A stretch of DNA of 53,303 bases from Bacillota bacterium (lineage in GTDB: Bacteria; Bacillota; JADQBR01), in the NCBI GenBank assembly GCA_016278515.1, contig JADQBR010000132.1:1-53303 (forward strand), given 5' to 3'. A program made the position numbers and the translations under genes. The notes beneath the pieces are model-generated. The model had not been told where the DNA came from. It searched no databases and saw nothing but the letters and a program-made list of their open reading frames with translations. This document shows positions 7,534 through 15,486 of the stretch, piece by piece (position 1 is the stretch's first letter; every line of letters starts with the position of its first letter).

Positions 7534-9225
7534 TTGGAGAAATTTCTAAGAGTTGATATGAATGAATTGCAGGTTTCTTACGAAGAAGTACCAGAGAAGT
7601 ATCAAAAAGTAGGCGGCAGAAGTTTAATAGCTAAACTGCTGTTGGACGAGGTTGTGCCCACTTGCGACGCACTCGGACCTCATAATAAACTAATCGTGGC
7701 AACGGGCTTGTTAGCCGGTACTAGCGTTTCAAGTGCGGGGCGGATATCGGTAGGTGCCAAGAGCCCTTTGACAGGCGGAATTAAGGAAAGTAACGCGGGT
7801 GGCATTACCGCCAACAGGCTGGCCCAAATGGGTGTAAAAGCTTTAGTAATTGAAGGGCTGCCGAAGGGTGATGATTGGTATATTGTAGTGATCAATGATC
7901 AAGGATGTAAACTGGTACCTGCTGAAGCCTACGTCGGTATGGGGACATACGAATTTTGCACCAAAATCCGGGAAGATTATTCTGATGCTGCGGTGACCTG
8001 TATAGGACCGGCCGGTGAAAAACTTTATAATGCTGCAGGGGTAGCCACCATAGACAGAGAAGGTTGGCCGAGTCGCTATAGTGGTCGCGGTGGCATGGGC
8101 GCGGTTATGGGTTCGAAAAAGATTAAGGCTATAGTAGTTGAAGGGAAAGGCCGTGTATCATTCGCGAATGAAGAGAAATTCAAGGATGCCCTCAAGGAAT
8201 ATACGGCAATTGTGAAAGATGCTCCAAGTACTGCCGCATATAAGGATTATGGAACGCCTTCCATGGTGCGTATAGTAGATGCATTGGGAGGATTGCCGGT
8301 TAATAACTTCAGTAATGGTTCTTTTGACCGGGTGGACGACATCAGTGCCGAAACCCTCAATGACGTAATCACCAGACGCGGTGGTAAGACCTCTCATGCT
8401 TGTATGGCGGGGTGTGTAATTGCCTGCTCTAACGTTTACGTAGATGAAGAAGGTGAAACCATTGTGTCGCCTCTCGAATATGAAACCATAGGCTTAATGG
8501 GTTCAAATCTTGGCATTTCTGATTTTGACGTCATCGCAAAACTAAACTACCTGTGTAATGATATTGGCTTAGACACTATTGAGACTGGAGCAGCTATTGC
8601 TGTGGCTATGGAAAGTGGAGTGGCCGCATTCGGTGATGGCGAGGCAGCGTTAAAAATGGTGGAAGAGATGCGCCAGGGAACAGTATTGGGCAGGGTGCTG
8701 GGTGCTGGAACTGCCGTAACTGGTAAAGTGTTTGGAGTGCGCAATGTACCGGTAGTGAAGGGCCAGGCTATGGCAGCATATGACCCTCGGGCTTTAAAAG
8801 GAATGGGTGTCACTTATGCCACTTCAGCCATGGGAGCGGATCACACTGCCGGACCGACAGGTAAGGCGAAAGTAGATCATTCAAGTCCCGACGGGGCAGC
8901 AGACCTTTCTTTAACCCTGCAGAAAAAGATACCTGTATATGATTGTACAGGCCTTTGTATGTTTACCATCGGTTCCATTGGTGCACATCCTCAGGTAATT
9001 ATAGACTTACTCAACAGCCGTTTCGGCTGGGATTTGAATGTGGATTGGCTTAATGAAATGAGCCTCGAGACCTTAAAAGACGAATACCGTTTTAATGAAC
9101 TAGCCGGGTTTACCAAGTTGAGTCATCGTTTACCTGAAGCGTTTACAGAAAGAGAGTTGCCAAATTTAGGTACAGTTTTCGATGTTCCTGATGAAGATAT
9201 TGACCAAATGATGAAATATAGCTAA
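7534..9225 (+). CDS. aor: Aldehyde:ferredoxin oxidoreductase (tungsten-pterin family), C-terminus short
   Basis: A 563-residue protein. The N-terminal AOR domain includes the GGRSLIAKLL and ATGLLAGTSV segments that bind the bis-pterin cofactor. The iron-sulfur ligands are three cysteines at about 290, 294 and 298 (CMAGCVIAC) and a later DCTGLC near 471-475. It should oxidise an aldehyde to the carboxylic acid with ferredoxin as acceptor, or reduce acids in reverse. TTG 7534 is preferred because GGAGGTG lies about 9 bases upstream. The sequence stops at DIDQMMKYS, where relatives normally go on with a YYxxRGWDxxGVPT tail of about 40 residues. A tail of exactly that type lies decayed at 41254-41367. 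The gene may be a C-terminally truncated form. Confidence 0.85.
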   Translation: MEKFLRVDMNELQVSYEEVPEKYQKVGGRSLIAKLLLDEVVPTCDALGPHNKLIVATGLLAGTSVSSAGRISVGAKSPLTGGIKESNAGGITANRLAQMGVKALVIEGLPKGDDWYIVVINDQGCKLVPAEAYVGMGTYEFCTKIREDYSDAAVTCIGPAGEKLYNAAGVATIDREGWPSRYSGRGGMGAVMGSKKIKAIVVEGKGRVSFANEEKFKDALKEYTAIVKDAPSTAAYKDYGTPSMVRIVDALGGLPVNNFSNGSFDRVDDISAETLNDVITRRGGKTSHACMAGCVIACSNVYVDEEGETIVSPLEYETIGLMGSNLGISDFDVIAKLNYLCNDIGLDTIETGAAIAVAMESGVAAFGDGEAALKMVEEMRQGTVLGRVLGAGTAVTGKVFGVRNVPVVKGQAMAAYDPRALKGMGVTYATSAMGADHTAGPTGKAKVDHSSPDGAADLSLTLQKKIPVYDCTGLCMFTIGSIGAHPQVIIDLLNSRFGWDLNVDWLNEMSLETLKDEYRFNELAGFTKLSHRLPEAFTERELPNLGTVFDVPDEDIDQMMKYS

Positions 9226-9323
9226 GAGACTATATTTTATTAGTTGTAACCAGAGCACCAAATTTTTTAATTGGGAAGGAAACAAAAGCCGTTTACTAGC
9301 GACCTTATAAAGGATGGCATAGA

Positions 9324-9373
9324 GCATTATAAAAGAGACAGTCTGGAAATCCAGACTGTCTCTTTTATAATGC
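9324..9373. terminator. Bidirectional rho-independent terminator after AOR
   Basis: A perfect 23-bp inverted repeat (9324-9346 with 9351-9373) has an AAAT loop. The stem runs from A-rich to GTCTGG/CCAGAC to T-rich, so it can terminate in either direction. It isolates the AOR gene from repeat copy 2. Confidence 0.9.
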
Positions 9374-9429
9374 ATTCGGCATGGGGATTAACTAGGTGTT
9401 AAAAGTCCACTGAGGGGGTTAGTAGTTAA

Positions 9430-9565
9430 TAACCATTACTAATTTACCCTACTTCAGTTTCTGTTTTCAATGGTTCTTGATCCTAATTGAAGTTCTCGAA
9501 CGTTAGCCGCATGCTCAGTTGGGTGCAATTACACCATGGCGCTATTGATGAAACTTTAATATATC
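9430..9565. other. Unique sequence upstream of repeat copy 2, matched by the decayed third copy
   Basis: The stretch 9480-9565 (CCTAATTGAAG, then CAGTTGGGTGCAATTACA, then CGCTATTGATGAA) recurs with about 10 percent changes at 14727-14811, just before the decayed third promoter copy. It is absent before copy 1. Copy 2 therefore keeps the older flank and copy 1 is probably the newer insertion. No gene is recognised. Confidence 0.6.
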
Positions 9566-9586
9566 TGTTTAGGAATTAGACAACGT

Positions 9587-9679
9587 GTTAAAAAAAGGAA
9601 CAAGCTTTGAGAAAGCTGTTGCAGTTAAGGTCCCGTTTTGGCCTTTAGTAGCTGTTCTTTTTTTGGCATAATTATTGCT
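9587..9679 (+). promoter_or_regulatory. Sigma-54 promoter with upstream half-sites (copy 2)
   Basis: The -24/-12 element TGGCATAATTATTGCT lies at 9664-9679 and the upstream half-sites start at 9587 and 9629. Sequence and spacing are the same as in copy 1. This promoter would drive adh-tctC-tctB-tctA. Confidence 0.7.
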
Positions 9680-9820
9680 TATCTAATAGTTTAAAATATT
9701 GTGATTTATATGGAAATAATTTTGGCACATTACATCTAGATATAATTTTGGGAGGTGAAAACTCGTTAATGAAAGCGTGTGAGTGAAACATGGTTTAAAT
9801 TTTTGAAGGAGGTAATTTTA

Positions 9821-10924
9821 ATGGGAGAGAAGAAAGCGGAAATTGGAAAAGTTGCAAACATGGTTGAACCGATGAAACTAGAATTTAGAGAATTTAAAGT
9901 TCCGGAGCCTGGTGAAAATTGTTTAGTGGTGAAAGTAATAAGAACGAACGTATGTGGTTCCGAACTACATATATGGAGAGGAAAGCACCCCACGAAAAGG
10001 ACCGGTGTATTAGGACATGAAATGGTGGGTGTAATTGAAAAGATTGGCCCCGGAGTGACAACAGATTTTGCGGATCAACCAATCAAAGTGGGTGACCGAG
10101 TAGCTTCAGCTTATTATAGAACTTGTCTAAAGTGTAAAGCTTGCTTAAGAGGCGACTTCAATAATTGTGAACGAAGTATTGAATTTTGGAACAAAAAGCC
10201 AGAAGAATTTCCTCATTTTCATGGCGCATTTGCGTCTCATTACTACATTCATCCAAATCAATACTTTTATAAAGTTCCTGATAATATACCAGATGTTGTC
10301 GCGGCAAGTGCAAACTGCGCCCTTTCACAAGTTTATTACGGACTTGATAAAGGGGAACTTGCAACAGGCGAAACCGTTGTTATCCAAGGTGCTGGAGGCT
10401 TAGGGTTGAATGCTGTGGCAGTTGCAAAAGAAAGAGGAGCAATAGTGATCATCATCGACGCCCTTAAATCAAGACTTGAAATGGCAAAACAGTTTGGTGC
10501 TGATTATACTATTGATTTAACCGAGCACGATACTGTCGAGAAAAGGGCTGAACTTGTACGTTCTTATACCGATGGTGAAGGCGCAGATTTAGGCCTCGAA
10601 GTTTCCGGAGTGCCAGAGGCGTTCGGGGAAGGTATTTATCTTATTCGAAACAATGGCAGATACGTCACAATGGGTAATATTTCACCAGGGAAAGTGATTG
10701 ATTTTGATCCAGGTATCCTTACGAGAAAAGCGATTAGGATCATACCCATATTACGCTATAAGCCATGGTATTTAGCAAAAGCCCTGAAATTTCAATCCGC
10801 ATGTATAGACAAATATCCTTTTGAAAGCATGATTGATTGTGATTTTTCATTTGAAAATATCGGTGAAGCCCTTGAAAAATCGGCGAGCCGAGAAGTAACG
10901 CGGGCCTCGATTGTTATTGATTAG
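9821..10924 (+). CDS. Zinc-dependent alcohol dehydrogenase, MDR superfamily (copy 2)
   Basis: Identical at protein level to the 367-residue enzyme at 5010, with catalytic Cys45 and His66-Glu67, four structural-zinc cysteines and the GAGGLG nucleotide-binding motif. Here it is the first gene of a complete adh-tctC-tctB-tctA operon behind a sigma-54 promoter. That suggests the dehydrogenase acts on, or downstream of, the carboxylate imported by the TTT transporter. The start ATG follows AAGGAGGT. Confidence 0.85.
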   Translation: MGEKKAEIGKVANMVEPMKLEFREFKVPEPGENCLVVKVIRTNVCGSELHIWRGKHPTKRTGVLGHEMVGVIEKIGPGVTTDFADQPIKVGDRVASAYYRTCLKCKACLRGDFNNCERSIEFWNKKPEEFPHFHGAFASHYYIHPNQYFYKVPDNIPDVVAASANCALSQVYYGLDKGELATGETVVIQGAGGLGLNAVAVAKERGAIVIIIDALKSRLEMAKQFGADYTIDLTEHDTVEKRAELVRSYTDGEGADLGLEVSGVPEAFGEGIYLIRNNGRYVTMGNISPGKVIDFDPGILTRKAIRIIPILRYKPWYLAKALKFQSACIDKYPFESMIDCDFSFENIGEALEKSASREVTRASIVID

Positions 10925-10983
10925 CAGATGAGATACATTGTTAGGCAAACTAGAATATATTTAAAAATTTGGAGGTTAAACTT

Positions 10984-12012
10984 ATGAAGAAAAAAGTAAT
11001 GGTTTTAACAATGCTGGCATTTATGCTTGTGTTTGCGGCTGCTTGCGGTAATAATACCGAAAGTGCATCAGAGCAAAAACCAAAAGCAACGCCTAGTGAA
11101 GAAAAAGAAGTTGCTAAAGACGAACTAAAGTTTCCAGAAAAGCCTGTTACTTTAGTTGTACCTTATGCAGCAGGTGGGGGAACAGATGCAACTGCTAGAG
11201 CATTAGCAAAAGCAGCGGAAGAGTTTTTAGGTCAACCAATAGGCGTTGTGAATAAAACTGGTGGAAATGCAATCGTTGGTATGAGTGAAGTTGCAAATGC
11301 AAAACCGGATGGATATACACTTTTATTCAACACAAGTGAGATTGTAATTCTTCCACATCAAGGTATGTCACCGATTACTTATGAGGATTTCGCACAGATT
11401 GCGCAAATAAATTTTGACCCATCTGCGTTAACGGTACCAGCAGATGCACCATATAACACATTAGAAGAATTTTTGGCTTATGCTAAAGAAAACCCAGGCA
11501 AAATTCGCGTTGGCGGTTCTGGTACAGGTGGTATTTGGCATTTAGGGTCGGCATCAATTGAAAAAGTTACTGGTGTTAAGTTGAATTATGTTCCATATGA
11601 CGGTGGTGCGCCAGCCAAAACTGCATTACTTGGTGGTCATATTGAGGCTGTAACCATTAGTCCAGCAGAAGTTTTGACTCAAGTTAAAGCAGGTGAATTA
11701 AAAACATTGGCAGTGCTTGCTACAGACAGATCAGACTCAATGCCTGATGTACCTACGTTTAATGAAGCGGGTTATGATGTTGCCGTCGGTGTTTGGAGAG
11801 GAATCGATGCTCCTGCCGGTACGCCAGCTGAAGTCATTGAAAAGCTTCAAGAAGCATTTTTGAAAGCTGCCAAAGAACAAGAATTTATAACCTTTATGGA
11901 AAACAATGGTCTTGGGATCGTATTGAAAGGTTCAGAGGATTATCACAAGATGGTTAAAAAAGACAATGATTTTTACAAAGAGTTGCTAGGTGAGCTTGGT
12001 TTGTCAAATTAA
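10984..12012 (+). CDS. tctC: TctC/Bug-family solute-binding lipoprotein (copy 2)
   Basis: Identical at protein level to the 342-residue lipoprotein at 6173, with signal peptide and lipobox FAAAC. It is the binding component of the tripartite tricarboxylate transporter whose membrane subunits follow immediately. A perfect hairpin between it and tctB likely sets a high ratio of binding protein to permease. Substrate class: di- or tricarboxylate or another organic acid. The exact ligand cannot be read. Confidence 0.9.
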   Translation: MKKKVMVLTMLAFMLVFAAACGNNTESASEQKPKATPSEEKEVAKDELKFPEKPVTLVVPYAAGGGTDATARALAKAAEEFLGQPIGVVNKTGGNAIVGMSEVANAKPDGYTLLFNTSEIVILPHQGMSPITYEDFAQIAQINFDPSALTVPADAPYNTLEEFLAYAKENPGKIRVGGSGTGGIWHLGSASIEKVTGVKLNYVPYDGGAPAKTALLGGHIEAVTISPAEVLTQVKAGELKTLAVLATDRSDSMPDVPTFNEAGYDVAVGVWRGIDAPAGTPAEVIEKLQEAFLKAAKEQEFITFMENNGLGIVLKGSEDYHKMVKKDNDFYKELLGELGLSN

Positions 12013-12038
12013 CATTACCATAAATTAAGCATAATTCC

Positions 12039-12070
12039 ATACAGAGAATTGCTGCTGCAATTCTCTGTAT
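12039..12070 (+). promoter_or_regulatory. Intercistronic attenuator hairpin between tctC and tctB
   Basis: The same 14-bp perfect stem with TGCT loop as at 7228-7259, followed by TCCTTTT. It lies within the operon, so partial termination or 3-prime-end protection of the tctC message is the likely role. Confidence 0.7.
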
Positions 12071-12101
12071 TCCTTTTAACTGAGAAAAGGGGGCTAAACT
12101 T

Positions 12102-12539
12102 TTGAAGAAAGCAAATCAAATCGCTAGTTTGATAGGTATCGCCATTGCAATGTTCTTCTTTGTTCTGACGTTTCAATTCAAGCAGATTGAATATCAAGAC
12201 ACTGGGCCTGCATTAATGCCACGTTTGTATTCGGGGGTTTTAATTGTTCTTGCCCTTATATTATTTTTCAATTCATATAGGACTAAAGAAAAAGTCGAAA
12301 AGGGTAATGTAAAAATGGCATTAATTACAATGGCATTGGTGCTCACGATAGTTGTTTTGATACCGATTATTGGGTTTTATATTATTACGCCAATTGTTAT
12401 CTTTGTATTTTTAAAAATATGCCAACAAACAAACAAAAAGATTTTATTCGGTTTACCAATAGGAGTAGTATTATTTATTTTTGTTTTCTTCCAAAAAATT
12501 CTCTCGGTTCCAATTCCGACTGGGATATTCTTTCAATAA
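12102..12539 (+). CDS. tctB: TctB-family small membrane subunit of the TTT transporter
   Basis: A 145-residue, very hydrophobic protein with about four transmembrane segments (starting IASLIGIAIAMFFFVLTFQF, then VLIVLALILFFNS, then ITMALVLTIVVLIPIIGF and a last IGVVLFIFVFF helix). The size and the DTGPALMPRLYSGVLIVLA segment fit TctB. TTG at 12102 follows AAAAGGGGG. It lies between tctC and tctA, 20 bases before tctA. It forms the small integral-membrane subunit that works with TctA. Confidence 0.85.
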   Translation: MKKANQIASLIGIAIAMFFFVLTFQFKQIEYQDTGPALMPRLYSGVLIVLALILFFNSYRTKEKVEKGNVKMALITMALVLTIVVLIPIIGFYIITPIVIFVFLKICQQTNKKILFGLPIGVVLFIFVFFQKILSVPIPTGIFFQ

Positions 12540-12559
12540 AAGAAAGGAGGACTTAATCG

Positions 12560-14080
12560 ATGGAACTATTATTGCAAGGGCTTATGAATGTTTTAGATAT
12601 TAAAGTGGTTTCTATTTTGTTTTTGTCAGGTGCTGTAGGGATTTTCATCGGTTCCTTGCCAGGTTTAACCGCAACAATGGGTGTTGCCCTTTTATTACCA
12701 GTTACATTTGGAATGGAGCCGGTGAAAGGGATATTATTATTAGTTGGTGTTTATTTTGGTGCGATTTACGGGGGCTCTATTTCAGCCATATTACTAAGAA
12801 CACCAGGAACCCCTTCCTCAGCCGCCACAGCACTTGATGGTTATGAGATGACAAAAAAAGGGTTAGCCTATAAAGCACTAACGGTCTCGACGCTTTCTTC
12901 AACAATCGGAGGGATTTTGAGTGTTATTCTTTTAATTTTTATCGCCCCTCAACTAGCGAAATTCGCGTTAAAATTTAGTGCACCCGAAACATTTGCGCTT
13001 GCTTTGTTCGGTTTAGCAATAATATCAAGTATTTCTGGGACATCTTTAGTTAAAGGTCTAATGGCGGGCTTTGCAGGACTTCTAATAGCTTCCATTGGAA
13101 TTGATCCGATTGGAGGTTTTCCCCGATTTACCTTTGGAACGGCTAATTTGATGGGTGGTATTAGCTATATCCCTGTTTTAATCGGTTTGTTCGCGGCTTC
13201 CGAGGCATTTCATACAGCGGAAAATGTTTTGATACAGACTAAAACAGTCAGCACTAGTATTAACAAAGTCAAGTTAAAATGGGCTGAGTTTAAAAAGTTG
13301 ATTATTGTTATTTTAAGGTCAACATTTATTGGGACATTTATTGGGATGATACCCGGTGCAGGGGGAGATATTGCTTCCTTTGTTTCCTATAATGAAGCCA
13401 AAAGATGGTCAAAGAACCCAGATGAATTTGGGAAGGGAAACATGGAAGGCGTTTCCGCCTCGGAAGCGGCCAATAACGGCTGTACAGGTGGAGCGATGAT
13501 ACCGCTATTAACTCTTGGTATACCAGGAGATGCAGTAACAGCTGTAATGTTAGGTGCGTTAATGGTTCAAGGGTTACAGCCAGGACCTTTATTGTTTACA
13601 AACCATGCTGATATTGTCTATACTTTATTTATTGGTATGTTATTTGCCAATATGCTGATCCTATTTTATGGTATGTTAGGCATTCGTTTATTTGTGAAAA
13701 TTCTACAAATACATAAGGCTATTTTAACCCCAATTATATTGGTTTTATGTATAGTCGGTTCGTATGCACTCGGAAATAATTTCTTTGACGTATGGGTTAT
13801 GCTAATTGCTGGAATTATAGGCTATGTGATGAATAAATATAATTTTCCACCTTCGCCTGTTATTCTTGCGCTAATACTGGGCCCGATGATGGAAGCAAGT
13901 CTTCGGCGTGCTCTCGTAATATCTAGTGGAGATGTTAGTATATTTTTTACAAGGCCGATATCCGCAACGCTACTGTTATTAGCGATTGGAACTTTATTAT
14001 ATCCAATAATATTAGATTGGAAAAAAACTAGAAAAACAACTACGGATGCGAAGCAATACGATGCAAGTAATATAGATTAA
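12560..14080 (+). CDS. tctA: TctA-family large membrane subunit of the TTT transporter
   Basis: A 506-residue permease with about 12 transmembrane segments. Signature regions of the family are present: GSLPGLTATMGVALLLP near the N-terminus and GGSISAILLRTPGTPSSAAT at about 70-90. The internally repeated counterparts GMIPGAGGDIASFVSY and LTLGIPGDAVTAV follow later. The length is typical. ATG 12560 follows AAAGGAGG. It completes the adh-tctCBA operon and carries out proton- or sodium-coupled uptake of the bound carboxylate. Confidence 0.92.
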   Translation: MELLLQGLMNVLDIKVVSILFLSGAVGIFIGSLPGLTATMGVALLLPVTFGMEPVKGILLLVGVYFGAIYGGSISAILLRTPGTPSSAATALDGYEMTKKGLAYKALTVSTLSSTIGGILSVILLIFIAPQLAKFALKFSAPETFALALFGLAIISSISGTSLVKGLMAGFAGLLIASIGIDPIGGFPRFTFGTANLMGGISYIPVLIGLFAASEAFHTAENVLIQTKTVSTSINKVKLKWAEFKKLIIVILRSTFIGTFIGMIPGAGGDIASFVSYNEAKRWSKNPDEFGKGNMEGVSASEAANNGCTGGAMIPLLTLGIPGDAVTAVMLGALMVQGLQPGPLLFTNHADIVYTLFIGMLFANMLILFYGMLGIRLFVKILQIHKAILTPIILVLCIVGSYALGNNFFDVWVMLIAGIIGYVMNKYNFPPSPVILALILGPMMEASLRRALVISSGDVSIFFTRPISATLLLLAIGTLLYPIILDWKKTRKTTTDAKQYDASNID

Positions 14081-14326
14081 CTTTATGGTGAGAACGTTAT
14101 ATTCAATTTTGGGGTTTAGCTTGGTTGACTGTTTAACTATAAATAGGAATATATAAGTGCGAGTTTTCTGTAGACCTCGCATATTTTCGTCTGCTCGGTT
14201 ATGTCTGCTGAGAAGATTAGACCAATATATTTATAGTAAAGAACAATTCAATAAAATATTAAATTATGGGTTAAAATATTGCAAGAGTCTGATTTCTTCT
14301 TTTGAAGTTATTTGTTTTACAAGTAG
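14081..14326. other. Region after tctA with weak terminator-like hairpin
   Basis: TGCGAG (14158-14163) can pair with CTCGCA (14176-14181), followed by TATTTTC. This is a modest terminator candidate for the tct operon. The rest is AT-rich and I see no gene. Confidence 0.4.
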
Positions 14327-14700
14327 CTAGGTCATAAATTTCTGTGCAAAGTTTGAGTACTGCCTCAAGCTTTGCATTTTTCTTACTGGCCTGGGTCTTA
14401 AAAAGCAGTGCCTTAAAGAAGGCTCCAGTACTTTTTTTAGTGACTTACTTAAATATTTTTTGGCCATTGCTGTCACAGTTTTTTCTAAGAAGTCATAAGC
14501 AAGTGATAATCTTCTGGCTTTTTTGATGTTAGGTGTAACATTGGTTGAGTCCATCCTTTGTTCATCTGTTTTAATATTGCTTTTTTAATGAAATGCGGGT
14601 TAAGTTTCAAACTGTTCAAACATAACTGATTCTTTATCGGGGTGATCTTTAATGTAGTTAAGAGTCGCTTTCTAAATTCATACAGGGTTCGTTCAGCAAT
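14327..14700 (-). pseudogene. Decayed transposase remnant
   Basis: On the minus strand one frame reads IAERTLYEFRKRLL and, after a frame change, KTDEQRMDSTNVTPNIKKA followed by RRLSLAYDFLEKTVTAM. These blocks look like the N-terminal half of a DDE transposase of the large IS1182-like type, where TLYxFRxR and DSTxVxxNI motifs occur in this order. The gene is broken by frameshifts and lacks the catalytic half, so it is inactive. Family assignment is from memory of motifs and is tentative. Confidence 0.55.
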
Positions 14701-14726
14701 TTATATTTCACCGATATTTTTGTTAC

Positions 14727-15163
14727 CTAATTGAAGTTTCTGAACGTCAGCCGAATGCTCAGTTGGGTGCAATTACATCATGACGCTATTGATGAACCTT
14801 GATATATTTGTTTAAAAACTAGACAAAACGTTAACAAAAGGAACAAGCTCTTAGAAATCTGTTGCAGTTAGGGTCCTGTTTTGGCCTTTAATAACTATTC
14901 TTTTCTTGGCATAATTATTGCACATCTTATAGTTTGCAATATTGTAATTTCATGGGGGATAGCTCTAGTAAATTACAAAGTTGTAGGTTTTTTCTTTGAG
15001 AAATGGTATATATATCATCTAGATATAATTTTGGAAGGTTAAAAATTTGTTAATGAATGCGTGTGAGTGAAACATAATTTAAATTTTCAAAGGCGGTAAT
15101 TTTAATATGGTTGAACCGATGAAACTTGAACTTAGAGAATTTAAAGTCCCGGAAGTAAACTAA
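14727..15163 (+). pseudogene. Decayed third copy of the adh promoter region and adh 5-prime end
   Basis: From 14727 the sequence follows the region upstream of copy 2 with scattered differences, through the sigma-54 promoter, the mini leader frame and a ribosome site. It reaches ATG 15107, which encodes MVEPMKLELREFKVPEVN and then a stop. This matches ADH residues 14-29 and then breaks off. The coding part is dead, but the promoter itself (14907-14922) is intact. Confidence 0.8.
14830..14922 (+). promoter_or_regulatory. Sigma-54 promoter with upstream half-sites (diverged third copy)
   Basis: TGGCATAATTATTGCA at 14907-14922 is an even better -24/-12 match than copies 1 and 2. GTTAACAAAAGGAACAAG begins 77 bases upstream (14830) and GGTCCTGTTTTGG begins 35 bases upstream (14872). 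Conservation of these blocks while neighbouring bases drift suggests they matter. It could now drive the iron alcohol dehydrogenase at 15487. Confidence 0.65.
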
Positions 15164-15486
15164 GGATTAACTTACCATTTATACTAAAAGAGTGTTCAGA
15201 AAAGTTGAAAAATGGTTTTTTTAAGAAGCCGATATATTAAGATTTGCCAGTCGTTTATAAAGTAAGCAAGATTGGTGGGGAGACCTTGATGAAAGTAAAT
15301 GAAGCCATAAGCAGCAATACATACATGATGCCGTTATTATTTTAGGTAAAACCATTGGAAGTTGTAGAGACTTAAGTGAATTTTTTGTTAAAGAAATGGT
15401 CGTTGGTGAAACATGATAATAGTTATGGGAGGTGATTTGCAACAAATTGATAAATATGTATTGAGAAAAATGGGAGGAGGAAAAAA
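15164..15486. pseudogene. Gene debris before the iron alcohol dehydrogenase
   Basis: Around 15290-15415 a short peptide MKVNEAI and, one frame over, HDAVIILGKTIGSCRDLSEF followed by FVKEMVVGET can be read with a single frameshift. This looks like a decayed coding sequence of unknown family. A ribosome-site plus TTG frame at 15436-15490 overlaps the next ATG and is too short to assign. Confidence 0.4.

Larger units (their letters stand above)
9566..12078 (+). repeat. Direct repeat copy 2 (2,513 bp)
   Basis: Identical by eye to 4755-7267. It carries the sigma-54 promoter, the zinc ADH, tctC and the attenuator hairpin, and here leads directly into tctB and tctA. This is the complete transporter operon and probably the parental copy. 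Confidence 0.9.

Noticed and set aside
14344-14526. 60-residue plus-strand frame
   Set aside because: Lies opposite the decayed transposase. It has no ribosome site and a hydrophobic composition typical of an antisense shadow.
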